A DNA stretch of 64,000 nt, taken from the NCBI GenBank assembly GCA_023421245.1, contig JAEZTV010000034.1, positions 186,001 through 250,000 on the forward strand. Direction: 5' to 3'. Made by a program: the position numbers and the translations under genes. The stretch is from Bacillota bacterium. Its GTDB lineage: Bacteria; Bacillota; Clostridia; Oscillospirales; Ruminococcaceae. Position 1 is the first letter of the stretch, and each line of letters opens with the position of its first letter. Shown here in pieces: positions 36,368 to 44,204 of the stretch. A model generated the notes under the pieces. That model had not been told where the DNA came from and searched no databases. It was given only the letters and a program-made list of their open reading frames with translations.

Positions 36368-36850
36368 TCAAATTTGCTGCATAATGCAGACAGCGTGCGC
36401 GGAGATTCCCTCACCGGCGCCTGTAAAGCCAAGATGTTCCTCACTTGTTGCCTTAACGCTAATTCGGTCAATCTCACACCTAAGGGCCGCAGCGATGTTG
36501 TGACGAATCTCCAAAAGATACGGCGCAAGTTTTGGGTTCTGCGCAACGATCGTAGCATCTAAATTGCCGGTGATGTATCCTTCTTCTTGCGCGAGCACCG
36601 AAACCTTTGCAAGCAAAATCATACTGTCTGCATTATGGTAAGTCATATCGGTATCGGGGAAATGTTTGCCGATATCACCAAGTGCAAGTGCGCCAAGGAT
36701 AGCGTCCGCTACTGCATGGGCAAGTACATCGGCATCGGAATGTCCAAGCAGTCCCTTATCAAAAGGAACCTTCACACCGCCGATGATGAGCGCACGCCCT
36801 GCAACAAGCCGATGAACATCGTAACCGTGACCGATTCTTATATCCTTCAT
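36368..36850 (-). CDS. ispF: 2-C-methyl-D-erythritol 2,4-cyclodiphosphate synthase
   Basis: Fifth step of the MEP isoprenoid route. 160 residues. The zinc ligands are in GYDVHRL and GHSDADVLAHA. FPDTD and the C-terminal KATSEEHLGFTGAGEGI are the family signatures. Start ATG at 36850 with GGAGTG upstream; the longer frame to 36907 overlaps ispD. It begins 36 bases after the ispD stop and is cotranscribed with it. The trimer feeds precursors for undecaprenyl phosphate, used by uppP in this window. Confidence 0.96.
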   Translation of the reverse strand: MKDIRIGHGYDVHRLVAGRALIIGGVKVPFDKGLLGHSDADVLAHAVADAILGALALGDIGKHFPDTDMTYHNADSMILLAKVSVLAQEEGYITGNLDATIVAQNPKLAPYLLEIRHNIAAALRCEIDRISVKATSEEHLGFTGAGEGISAHAVCIMQQI

Positions 36851-36885
36851 AGTGCTGTACACTCCATTTTGTTGTTTTACTATGC

Positions 36886-37590
36886 TTAAAACGAGGTATC
36901 GTCCCACCGCATCATTGCGCGCGCAACCGCAATGTCTTCAGGGGTTGTTATCTTAATGTTGGAATACTCGCCGGGGCACATATATACCACGTGACCGGTA
37001 CGTTCAAACAGCTGACAATCATCCGTTAAATCAAGGCCTATGCGTTGTGCCTGTTTGATCGCCATGCGATAGGTATCCGCGCGAAACATCTGCGGGGTTT
37101 GTACCAGATAAAGAGTGCTTCGGTCGATCGTCTCTTCAATACGCATATCCTGCGCGACCCGTTTCACCGTATCTTTCACCATAACGCCTGTGGCAGCGGC
37201 ACCGTGAATCAACGCGCTTTCGATTACCGCGGATACCGCCTCATCGCTTACAAACGGCCGCGCACCATCATGGATGATGTAAAAATTCGCATCTTTGCTG
37301 CATGCTTCAACGCCGTTTTGCACAGATTTCTGACGGGTATCCCCGCCCGTGACAACAGTGCGCAGTTTTTGAAATCCGAACTCCTCCGCCAGTGCGGCGA
37401 TATCCATAATATTCTCACCTTTTGTCACGACTACAATCTCATCTACCGCGGCGCAGCGCTCAAACACACTGAGGCTATGGGCAAGAACGGGCATTGCACC
37501 AAGCATAACCATCTGTTTGTCGATACCGTCTCCCATACGCGTAGAACTGCCGGCTGCAACAATAATCGCCGAAATGAATTGATCTGTCAT
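36886..37590 (-). CDS. ispD: 2-C-methyl-D-erythritol 4-phosphate cytidylyltransferase
   Basis: Third step of the MEP pathway: activates MEP with CTP. 234 residues. The glycine-rich nucleotide loop VAAGSSTRMG is at the N-terminus. HDGARPFV, VKDTVKRV and the late LTDDCQLFE follow in the expected order. ATG at 37590 behind GAGGGACGC. It is followed by ispF, a common pairing. The hairpin-array locus B lies just upstream, so its promoter may be within or beyond that element. Confidence 0.96.
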   Translation of the reverse strand: MTDQFISAIIVAAGSSTRMGDGIDKQMVMLGAMPVLAHSLSVFERCAAVDEIVVVTKGENIMDIAALAEEFGFQKLRTVVTGGDTRQKSVQNGVEACSKDANFYIIHDGARPFVSDEAVSAVIESALIHGAAATGVMVKDTVKRVAQDMRIEETIDRSTLYLVQTPQMFRADTYRMAIKQAQRIGLDLTDDCQLFERTGHVVYMCPGEYSNIKITTPEDIAVARAMMRWDDTSF

Positions 37591-38091
37591 CTGCGTCCCT
37601 CATTTTCTGTACAATGAAATAAATCCTTATACCGCTATTAGTCGAGCGAATAATATCTGCTTTGTAGATTTATTATACCATAAAATCACAACACAAAACG
37701 GGCAGCGTTTTGTACGCAGCTTTTGCTGCGTAAACGCCGGAAACCGGCGTGGTGGTTTTTCGGTGAAAGAAATACACTGTGCCGCTTTGCGGCACAACCC
37801 GAGTGGTACGCGGGCAACGGCTGCGAAGCAGCCGTTGTGGATTTGTTATACCATAAACAGACTGCAAAACGGCTAATGTCGTTTTGCAGAGGACACAGTC
37901 CTTGCAAATGCTGATTTCATCAGCATTTGCAGTTTATGGTGTAACATGGCCACATTCGTATTTTGCGATGCAAAATACTCATACTCGGCTCCGTCGAGTA
38001 CATTCAAAGCTATGCTTTGAATGTACTCGCGAACATATTATACCTTAAATATAATCCTTTGAAAATGACAATTGCTAGATTTCAGCCTAAT
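37591..38091. repeat. Intergenic hairpin-array element, locus B (ispD-pda gap)
   Basis: No gene is visible in this 501-base gap. From about 37690 to 38030 it holds a run of hairpins. They are 37694-37700/37706-37712, 37713-37720/37725-37732, 37734-37740/37744-37750, 37778-37785/37789-37796 and 37815-37824/37828-37837. Then comes a multibranched unit: outer stem 37846-37858 with 37932-37944 enclosing 37862-37873/37878-37889, 37890-37894/37898-37902 and 37904-37915/37919-37930. After it come 37958-37966/37970-37978, 37982-37989/37993-38000 and 38001-38010/38014-38023. The first set matches locus A, the second locus C. Open frames here are by-products of the palindromes. Confidence 0.8.
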
Positions 38092-38880
38092 TTACATCGG
38101 CTTGCTTGCAGCGGGATGCTGAATTCCGTTATGGTCAATGGTATAATCGTCTTTAATCAGCATCTCACCCACCACAACAAAGGTGTATCCTTCCGCCTTT
38201 AGCCCTGCAATGATATCGGGCAGTGCGGCACGCGTATTTTCAAGCCCTGTATGCATCAACACGATAGCGCCCGGACGCGCCTTTTGCAGTACTCTTTTGG
38301 TCAGCGCGGCAGCATCATGACGCTTCCAATCGATGCTGTCTACCGTCCACTGCACCGCGACGTGTGAAAGGCTTTGTGCCGCTTCAATGGCAGTATCGTT
38401 ATAGGCCCCTGAGGGTGCGCGAAATAAAACCGGCCATATACCGGTTGCCTGTTGTATGGCCGCATCTGCCTTGCTGATGTCGTCCTTGATTTGTTGCGCG
38501 GTAAGCTTAGTCATATCGGGATGTGCGTAAGAATGGTTGCCAATCTCATGCCCCGCCTGTGCAATCATGCGTGCTTGGCTCGGGTTCTTCTCGGCCCACT
38601 CGCCAACCAGGAAAAAGGTGCACATAACCTGATGTTGGTTGAGCATTTCCAACAGCTCAGGTATATCCTCCGCGGTCCATGCGGCGTTAAAGGTCAGGGC
38701 AATTCGTTTGTCTGCCGATTCCACACCATAGATCGGCAGCTTTACTCCCTTGTTCCAGTTGGATACCGGAACCGCTACATTGTCAAGCCTTGCCGCCAGC
38801 ATACTAATGGCAACAACTGCCAAGACAGCCGCTACTGCCGTCATGAAATCGCGTTTTGTAATAATGATGTACCGCTTCAT
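38092..38880 (-). CDS. NodB-fold polysaccharide deacetylase-like protein
   Basis: 262 residues. An N-terminal membrane anchor (about 13-31) is followed by a NodB homology domain. The zinc histidines are in GNHSYAHPD (His116, His120), with RAPSGAYND, DSIDW and IVLMHTG as motifs 3-5. Motif 1 reads TFNAAWT where active enzymes have TFDDG, so both the catalytic-base and metal aspartates are replaced (Asn65, Ala66). It resembles the PdaB-like sporulation group, which also departs from consensus there. Activity is therefore doubtful. Start ATG at 38880 with a weak GGGCGGGGC site. It lies downstream of the GH113 gene, beyond that gene's terminator. Confidence 0.87.
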   Translation of the reverse strand: MKRYIIITKRDFMTAVAAVLAVVAISMLAARLDNVAVPVSNWNKGVKLPIYGVESADKRIALTFNAAWTAEDIPELLEMLNQHQVMCTFFLVGEWAEKNPSQARMIAQAGHEIGNHSYAHPDMTKLTAQQIKDDISKADAAIQQATGIWPVLFRAPSGAYNDTAIEAAQSLSHVAVQWTVDSIDWKRHDAAALTKRVLQKARPGAIVLMHTGLENTRAALPDIIAGLKAEGYTFVVVGEMLIKDDYTIDHNGIQHPAASKPM

Positions 38881-39015
38881 GTCAAGCAAGCCCCGCCCTC
38901 ATACACATTGTCCTGGGACACAATGTCAATGGATATAGTGTCCTTGTGCACCAACCGTTGTATTGACAGTATATGATGTCCTGCATGTACGCTATGCGGG
39001 GCGCTTCACACGGTA

Positions 39016-39046
39016 TAAAAAATGCGCCGGCAAGTATATTGCCGGC
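39016..39046 (-). terminator. Terminator after the GH113 gene
   Basis: An 8-bp GC-rich stem (39026-39033 with 39039-39046) with a 5-base loop is followed, after a short gap, by six T on the minus strand. It is placed 12 bases past the stop at 39058. Confidence 0.82.
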
Positions 39047-39057
39047 ACAAAGGTTTA

Positions 39058-39987
39058 TTATGTTTTGGAATAGAAGTCGTAGATTATTTGCTCGCTCGGT
39101 TTTCCGTATACGCCATACCCTAAATCCTGCAACGCTTGGCTGGTTGGGTATAGATGACCTTTCCAATCCCACAGACCAAACCCACGAATAAACTTGCGTA
39201 AAGCACACTGCTCAAACATCACGCGGTAATACTCGGCCTGTTCCTGTAAGGCAAGTTCACCCTGATGCGTCCAGTCATTTGGTATTAGTGACGATCCCTT
39301 TGTGGAAGGGCATCCGGCTTCGGCAAAGAAAAACGGCTTGCCCGCCTGCTTTACTACAGCCTCGATTCGATCAAGCTGGCGCGGCCAATCGCCGATGGGG
39401 TAGTAACCGCTCGTTGAAATGACATCCAGTGCATCCCACCAAGAGACATGCTCCTCTTGATATTTATCGGTATTATAGGTGATAAGCCCGCCGTATTCTC
39501 CCCTCACCCGTTCAATTAAGCTTCGCCAATAATCCTCTTTGCGCTGCGCTTGAACCATTTCGCACCCGATAATCAGCATCTCACAGCCTGTTCTCTGCGC
39601 AAGGCGCGCATAGTGCAGCTGATAGGAGGTATAGCTTTTAAACCATCTGCTCCATTTCGGCTCGCAGGGTACCTCGTTATCAAAAAAGTTAATATGGGCA
39701 CGCCATGTTCCGTCCTCGCAGTTCACAAGCGGCTTAAGAATAACACGCAGCCCGAGATCCTGCGCAAGACCGATCATCTCGCACAGCTCTGCATCGCTTG
39801 GCATATGATCGCCCGTATAATCCACATCTTCGCTATGCGCATTTTTTTGCAGTGCGGCAAGAGCAAGAATAACTGTGTTGCTTGCGGTACGTTGTTGCAT
39901 CAATTGCAGTGATTGGCGCGATTGCTTGTCTGCATAGCTGCCTTTTCCAGTCATAAAGCCGAAGGTAAAGCCCTTAATATACTCCAT
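39058..39987 (-). CDS. Glycoside hydrolase family 113-like protein
   Basis: 309 residues, a single TIM-barrel with no signal peptide. GH113 enzymes known so far are beta-1,4-mannanases of the GH-A clan. The acid/base is probably Glu143 (IIGCEMVQ) and the nucleophile Glu223 (FFAEAGCPS). The 80-residue spacing is what I recall for the characterised Alicyclobacillus enzyme, and the GYYPIG and GFGLWDWKG segments fit the clan. Start ATG at 39987 after GGGATGGG. It follows a LacI gene, suggesting sugar-dependent control. The lack of a signal peptide implies that imported oligosaccharides are the substrate. Confidence 0.8.
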   Translation of the reverse strand: MEYIKGFTFGFMTGKGSYADKQSRQSLQLMQQRTASNTVILALAALQKNAHSEDVDYTGDHMPSDAELCEMIGLAQDLGLRVILKPLVNCEDGTWRAHINFFDNEVPCEPKWSRWFKSYTSYQLHYARLAQRTGCEMLIIGCEMVQAQRKEDYWRSLIERVRGEYGGLITYNTDKYQEEHVSWWDALDVISTSGYYPIGDWPRQLDRIEAVVKQAGKPFFFAEAGCPSTKGSSLIPNDWTHQGELALQEQAEYYRVMFEQCALRKFIRGFGLWDWKGHLYPTSQALQDLGYGVYGKPSEQIIYDFYSKT

Positions 39988-40018
39988 TGTATATCCCATC
40001 CCATTCATAAAATAAAAC

Positions 40019-40056
40019 GGCAATTGCCCGTAGATATATTGCTTCGGGCAATTGCC
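40019..40056 (-). terminator. Terminator after the LacI gene
   Basis: A 12-bp perfect stem pairs 40019-40030 with 40045-40056, followed on the minus strand by GTTTTATT. It sits between the lacI-type gene and the GH113 start, so the latter depends on read-through or on a promoter within about 30 bases. Confidence 0.85.
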
Positions 40057-40077
40057 TGCATATAAAGCCGTACAAAT

Positions 40078-41085
40078 CTACACGATTTTTTTGACCGAAT
40101 TTTTAATTACAATCTTTCCGCTAATCAACTGTCTGCCGGAAACATAATTGATATTCTTCACCTTTTTGATGATGGTTTCCACTGCCGCTTGTGCCATCTT
40201 CTTCATATCGACCTCAACGGTAGTGATTGAAGGCTCTGAGATATCAGAAATCATAAAGTTATCAAAACCGACCACCGAGATATCGTCGGGTACCGAATAA
40301 CCCGCCGCCTGTAAGCAGCGAATAAACCGATATGCTACCTCATCACAGTTGCATACAAATGCGGTTGGCATCTTCTCCGGCAAAACGAAGTTAATATACC
40401 GGCCCACCTCGTCGCGGTCCGGGATGATAATATCATAGTTAAGCGGAATATCCGCCTCAATCAATGCCTTGTAGTAACCAAGGAAGCGGTCTTCGATGGA
40501 GCTCGTTGCCTTGATGTTACCAACAAAACCGATTTCACGGTGGCCATTTTTCACAAGGTAATCGGTGAGAATATAATTGCCGTAAAAATTATCGGTGAGT
40601 ACCGTATCAATATTATGATGGTGCTCATAGAAATCCATAAACATAAACGGTTCTTGAATCTTGGAAATCAGCTCAATATATCCTGTGGAAACCTGCCCCA
40701 TAATGATCAGTCCGTCCACCTTGGTATCTTGAATTATCTTTGGCAGAATAAGTGCCGCTTCATCCTCATCGCGAAGTACCTCAAGGATACCAAAGTAGTT
40801 TTGCGAAAGTAACTCAGAGAGCACATTTTGATATAAGCTCCAATAAAAAGAGTTGTTTACCTGCAAAAAACGTTCTGCGACCAAAATGCCGATGTTGCAG
40901 GTATATCCGTTTTTCATTGCCTTTGCGGAGCTGTTGTAGCGGTAACCCATCTCATCGGCAAGCTCGTGAATTCGTTCGCGCAGCTCTTCGCTAACGCCTT
41001 CCTTGCCGGCAAGTGCCTTAGAAACGGTAACATTACTAACATTCAGCCTGCGCGCAATGTCGCCCATTGTCACATTCTTTTTCAT
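40078..41085 (-). CDS. LacI-family transcriptional regulator
   Basis: 335 residues. The N-terminal HTH and hinge (VTMGDIARRLNVSNVTVSKALAG to about residue 60) recognise DNA. The periplasmic-binding-like domain has GFVGN, DGLIIMG and DISVVGFDNF, all typical of sugar-responsive LacI members. The effector is not predictable. ATG at 41085 behind GAGG. The GH113 gene lies immediately downstream, so an oligosaccharide such as a manno-oligomer is a fair guess. A good promoter lies 88 bases upstream. Confidence 0.93.
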   Translation of the reverse strand: MKKNVTMGDIARRLNVSNVTVSKALAGKEGVSEELRERIHELADEMGYRYNSSAKAMKNGYTCNIGILVAERFLQVNNSFYWSLYQNVLSELLSQNYFGILEVLRDEDEAALILPKIIQDTKVDGLIIMGQVSTGYIELISKIQEPFMFMDFYEHHHNIDTVLTDNFYGNYILTDYLVKNGHREIGFVGNIKATSSIEDRFLGYYKALIEADIPLNYDIIIPDRDEVGRYINFVLPEKMPTAFVCNCDEVAYRFIRCLQAAGYSVPDDISVVGFDNFMISDISEPSITTVEVDMKKMAQAAVETIIKKVKNINYVSGRQLISGKIVIKNSVKKIV

Positions 41086-41172
41086 GCTGCCAGTGCCTCA
41101 TTCCCAAATTCATAAAACAATGCTGTAACCTAAAAAAATCTTGATTTAACTTAAAATTAGCCTGTTAAACTT

Positions 41173-41201
41173 AGTCTACATGATATGTTGAATAATGTCA
41201 A
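41173..41201 (-). promoter_or_regulatory. Promoter of the LacI gene
   Basis: Minus strand TTGACA (41201-41196), 17 bases, TAGACT (41178-41173). Just downstream TTAAC and GTTAA half-sites, 13 bases apart, may form a loose dyad, but no classical LacI operator with a central CG is seen. Confidence 0.75.
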
Positions 41202-41344
41202 AGGGGTTTTAGTAAAAAACAATCTTTTTATCATTATTTTTTACGCAAAAACAGCTGGAAGTGGTTAGAATAATTTATGCAACCCCGAAAGGCATTGTTT
41301 CACGCTTAAGTTTACAAATCGCACATGCAAATTAATAGTAATTA

Positions 41345-41353
41345 TGATATAAT
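41345..41353 (+). promoter_or_regulatory. Extended -10 promoter of lemA
   Basis: TGATATAAT is an extended -10 element located 32 bases before the lemA ATG. The matching -35 position (ATGCAA) is poor, as usual for extended -10 promoters. Confidence 0.6.
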
Positions 41354-41384
41354 AAAATCCATAAAACCGTAAGGGGGAATCTCC

Positions 41385-41948
41385 ATGCCAACCGTATTTA
41401 TTGTTGTGGCGGTAATCGCCGTAATTCTCGTGTTGTGGGCAATTAGTGCCTATAACTCCTTGGTAAGAAAGAAAAATTATATTACCGAGGCTTGGTCAGG
41501 CATCGACAATCAGCTCAAACGCAAGGTAAATATCATCACAAATCTTGTGGATTCCATCAAAATGCAGACAAAGTTTGAAAGTGATGTAATTGACAAGATT
41601 GCCGCTTCCCGCGCCGGAATGCTGTCACAGGATAAGGAAAAGGCAATGGCGGCAAGTGACGAGGTTACCCGTGTTATGCCGTCGGTGGTAGCGCTGGCGG
41701 AAAGCTATCCCCAGCTTGGCACCAACCAAAGCTATTTGAAACTGATGGCAGATATTAAAGACGTAGAAGACAAGGTTACCTATGCCAGAACACGCTATAA
41801 TGTATGTGTAACCGATTATAATAACACCATTGCAATCTTCCCCAAAAGCATCATTGCCGGAATGTTCCGCTTTGGGCCGGAAAAGGTGTTTGAAATCGCT
41901 GCCGAAGAAAGAATTAATGCCGATAATCTACGCATTAGTGAGCTTTAA
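41385..41948 (+). CDS. lemA: LemA family protein
   Basis: 187 residues. One N-terminal membrane helix (about 3-20) and a cytosolic or exposed four-helix bundle follow. YNSLVRKKNYITEAWSGIDNQLKRK is the LemA core motif, and the closing YNNTIAIFPKSIIAGMFRF is also diagnostic. Biochemical role is unsettled; in several Gram-positive bacteria lemA is paired with an HtpX-like protease gene, as here (62 bases downstream). ATG at 41385 after AGGGGGA. It starts the only two-gene plus-strand operon in this part. Confidence 0.95.
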   Translation: MPTVFIVVAVIAVILVLWAISAYNSLVRKKNYITEAWSGIDNQLKRKVNIITNLVDSIKMQTKFESDVIDKIAASRAGMLSQDKEKAMAASDEVTRVMPSVVALAESYPQLGTNQSYLKLMADIKDVEDKVTYARTRYNVCVTDYNNTIAIFPKSIIAGMFRFGPEKVFEIAAEERINADNLRISEL

Positions 41949-42010
41949 CCGTTACTCCTTGTTCGCCAATGACTGCGGCACCACCACTCTATTAAAGGTA
42001 TGGGTTTACA

Positions 42011-42958
42011 ATGGACTATAACAATGGCATTTCGTCCCCACTGTTCGTTCACGAACAGGTTCGCGCCAACAAGATTAAAACCGTAATCTTACTGATATTC
42101 TTTGGTATATTGATTATCGGCATCAGTTGCCTGATCGGTTACCTGTACGGGCGTCTTGAATATGGCATCATCATCGGTGCCGGATACTGCGCATTTGTTA
42201 TTCCCCTGCAGCTTGCGGCATCGAAAACCTCTGTGATATCTTCGGTGCATGGGCGCGCGGTTAACGAAAATAATCCAAATGAGCGGCGTGCTTTGCTTAT
42301 GGTGGAGGGCCTGTCCCTCTCGGCAGGGCTTAAAACACCACCGCAGGTGTATATTATACCCACCGCTACGCCCAACGCGTTTGCCGGCGGGCTAAAGCCG
42401 GATAGCAGTTACATCGGCGTAACCGAAGGGTTGTTAAGCATTCTTGATGACAGCGAGCTTGAGGGTGTTCTTGCCCACGAGATGGCGCATATCGTCCAAC
42501 GGGATGTGCTGATTGCAACGGTATCTATTGCACTGCTTAGTATTGTCATCGCACTTGCCGGTATATTTTACCGAAGCACCATGTACGGTGGACGCCGCCG
42601 CAGCAATAACAATAAACAAGGCAGTTCCGGCGCTGGTATGTTGATTCTGGTAGGGCTTGCGGTCTATATCCTCTCTCGTCTGCTTGGAACAATCGTTAAT
42701 CTTGCCATCTCGCGTAAGCGTGAGTATGCTGCCGATGCAAATGCCGTGCGCCTGTGCAGTAATTCTGCAGGTCTTGCAGACGCGCTTGAGAAGATCTCCA
42801 ATGCAAGCGGGCGATACGACGCTAAAACCGTCAGCTCTTTGGGCGGTGACGAGATGTTGGCACTTTATATCTTTAACCCCAAGAAGAAACTTTCGGCATT
42901 GTTTTCAACTCACCCCCCCATAGAGGAACGCATCCGCAGGGTACGCAATATGTATTAA
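42011..42958 (+). CDS. M48-family membrane zinc metallopeptidase (HtpX-like)
   Basis: 315 residues. Two membrane helices at about 23-45 and 50-68 precede the catalytic HEMAH (156-160). Two more helices (about 168-187 and 210-232) follow, then the third-ligand segment KREYAADANA and the closing FSTHPPIEERIRR. This is the HtpX architecture for membrane protein quality control. ATG at 42011 after AAAGGTATGGG. It is cotranscribed with lemA and ends at a two-way terminator. I leave the symbol blank because htpX paralogues are common. Confidence 0.92.
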   Translation: MDYNNGISSPLFVHEQVRANKIKTVILLIFFGILIIGISCLIGYLYGRLEYGIIIGAGYCAFVIPLQLAASKTSVISSVHGRAVNENNPNERRALLMVEGLSLSAGLKTPPQVYIIPTATPNAFAGGLKPDSSYIGVTEGLLSILDDSELEGVLAHEMAHIVQRDVLIATVSIALLSIVIALAGIFYRSTMYGGRRRSNNNKQGSSGAGMLILVGLAVYILSRLLGTIVNLAISRKREYAADANAVRLCSNSAGLADALEKISNASGRYDAKTVSSLGGDEMLALYIFNPKKKLSALFSTHPPIEERIRRVRNMY

Positions 42959-42970
42959 CATAAAAATTTA

Positions 42971-42995
42971 AGGCAGGGATTAACCCTGCCTTTTT
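42971..42995 (+). terminator. Bidirectional terminator between M48 peptidase and lipoprotein genes
   Basis: An 8-bp stem (42971-42978 with 42984-42991) with a 5-base loop, TTTTTC after it on the plus strand and an A-rich stretch before it. It serves the two converging genes, whose stops are 37 bases apart. Confidence 0.88.
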
Positions 42996-43709
42996 CTAGT
43001 TTTCTTCTAGCACAAACATGTCATGCTGCCAGCTGTAGGTAAGTGTTACATGCCGGCCTGCCTTCGTATCATAAACCTCACACGAAAAAGAGGTAGGCGA
43101 TGCCTTGGCAAACCGGATGGAGGATTCAAAACCGGCTGCGCACAGGCCTTCGCAGGCAATCTGCTCAATCTCGCCGCCGGGCATTATCGTAAATATTTTG
43201 TAACTGCTGCCGTTTGTATCCGCCCATTGACCAAGCGTAAAATCTGGGTTGCCGTCGTTGTTGTAATCGTCAAATATGAGCGTAAACTCTTTCTCGAAAT
43301 TGAGCATATCCGTATCAAATGCAACCGGCATGGTGTATAGTGCCTCTTGCGCGTGTGTGTCAGTATAGATTGCAAGGCGGTACAGCCCCTGATAGTTTGT
43401 GTCAAACATGCCGCCGTCTGGTATATACCGCGACGAATTGCGGTCAATAAACTCGCCTTCGGTCATCTCTACGTTGATATAGAGCATCATCCCATCTGCA
43501 AGCTTTACGCGATTACGCGATATTGTATGCGGAAACACAAGTTCAACAGCCGAAGGCATGGAGGACTCACTCACAATCTGCGGTGGAAAAACACTGTTGT
43601 TGTCATATTTATTGCGGCTGTTTACATGGTCTACACTGCCGTCCCCGCATGCACTCAGCAAGGCGGCACAGGCTGTAGTACAACACAATCCGATAGTATA
43701 TTTCTTCAT
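42996..43709 (-). CDS. Predicted lipoprotein, function unknown
   Basis: 237 residues. The signal peptide MKKYTIGLCCTTACAALLSAC ends in a lipobox LLSAC, so a lipid-anchored surface protein is expected. The rest has no enzyme motif I know. Near the middle DDYNNDGNPDFTLG resembles the Asp-rich calcium loops of FG-GAP/VCBS-type repeats, which would suit a surface-sensing or binding protein. Start ATG at 43709 after GGAAGGTGA; the frame open to 43850 would bury the signal. The DUF2752 gene lies 100 bases upstream and may be in the same transcript. Confidence 0.78.
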   Translation of the reverse strand: MKKYTIGLCCTTACAALLSACGDGSVDHVNSRNKYDNNSVFPPQIVSESSMPSAVELVFPHTISRNRVKLADGMMLYINVEMTEGEFIDRNSSRYIPDGGMFDTNYQGLYRLAIYTDTHAQEALYTMPVAFDTDMLNFEKEFTLIFDDYNNDGNPDFTLGQWADTNGSSYKIFTIMPGGEIEQIACEGLCAAGFESSIRFAKASPTSFSCEVYDTKAGRHVTLTYSWQHDMFVLEEN

Positions 43710-43809
43710 AGGCGACTTCACCTTCCCGCCGCGGCACAAAACGGCTACAAGCCCATTGTTGCCACCATCAGCATACTTATTCGCGTTGTATCGCCGCCAA
43801 AAGCTGCCG

Positions 43810-44172
43810 CTAAGGAATTGAGAAAAATAAAAGCCGTACAATCCAAACAATTATGAAGATAATTAGTGTGCCGATATATACCGGGACATAGCGTTTGGCT
43901 GTCGGCTTAATATCATAAAATACATACGCACCTCCCACTACCGCAGCAAGTGGTATCAGCAAAAATACCAATGGATGGGAATGCAGCGCATCCGAAAACC
44001 GCAAGGTAACAACTGCAAACACCGCACGCGTCATTCCGCAAGTAGGGCACGCTATGCCGGTAACGTTTCGTATGACACATCCCCCGTATACAAGCGCGTA
44101 AAGCCCAACAGCCCCAATAAGCATAAGCAGACCAAATATCACCATGATTAACCTGCGCAGTATTCCGTTCAT
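43810..44172 (-). CDS. DUF2752 membrane protein
   Basis: 120 residues with three membrane segments (about 5-27, 62-85, 92-116). The conserved motif CPTCGMTR (CPxCGxTR, around 42-49) sits after the first helix and is the hallmark of DUF2752. Function is unknown; the two cysteines could bind metal or form a disulfide. Start ATG at 44172 after AGGGAGAC; the longer frame to 44340 reads through hairpin-array locus C and is not coding, since the same peptide arises at locus B. Confidence 0.85.
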   Translation of the reverse strand: MNGILRRLIMVIFGLLMLIGAVGLYALVYGGCVIRNVTGIACPTCGMTRAVFAVVTLRFSDALHSHPLVFLLIPLAAVVGGAYVFYDIKPTAKRYVPVYIGTLIIFIIVWIVRLLFFSIP

Positions 44173-44204
44173 TATGCGTCTCCCTGGATTTGCGTTGATA
44201 TGAT

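Noticed and set aside
37686..37907. Open frame starting MQGLCPLQNDISRFAVCLWYN, repeated at 44340 downward
   Set aside because: The same peptide arises at loci B and C because both hold the same palindromic element on the minus strand. It has no ribosome binding site and the protein continues into unrelated sequence.
37690..38030. Possible CRISPR array
   Set aside because: The units are different palindromes, not one direct repeat with unique spacers of regular length, and no cas gene is in the window.
41293..41310. parS-like half site near TGTTTCACG
   Set aside because: Only the left half matches; the right half TTAAG does not pair with it, so it is not a ParB site.
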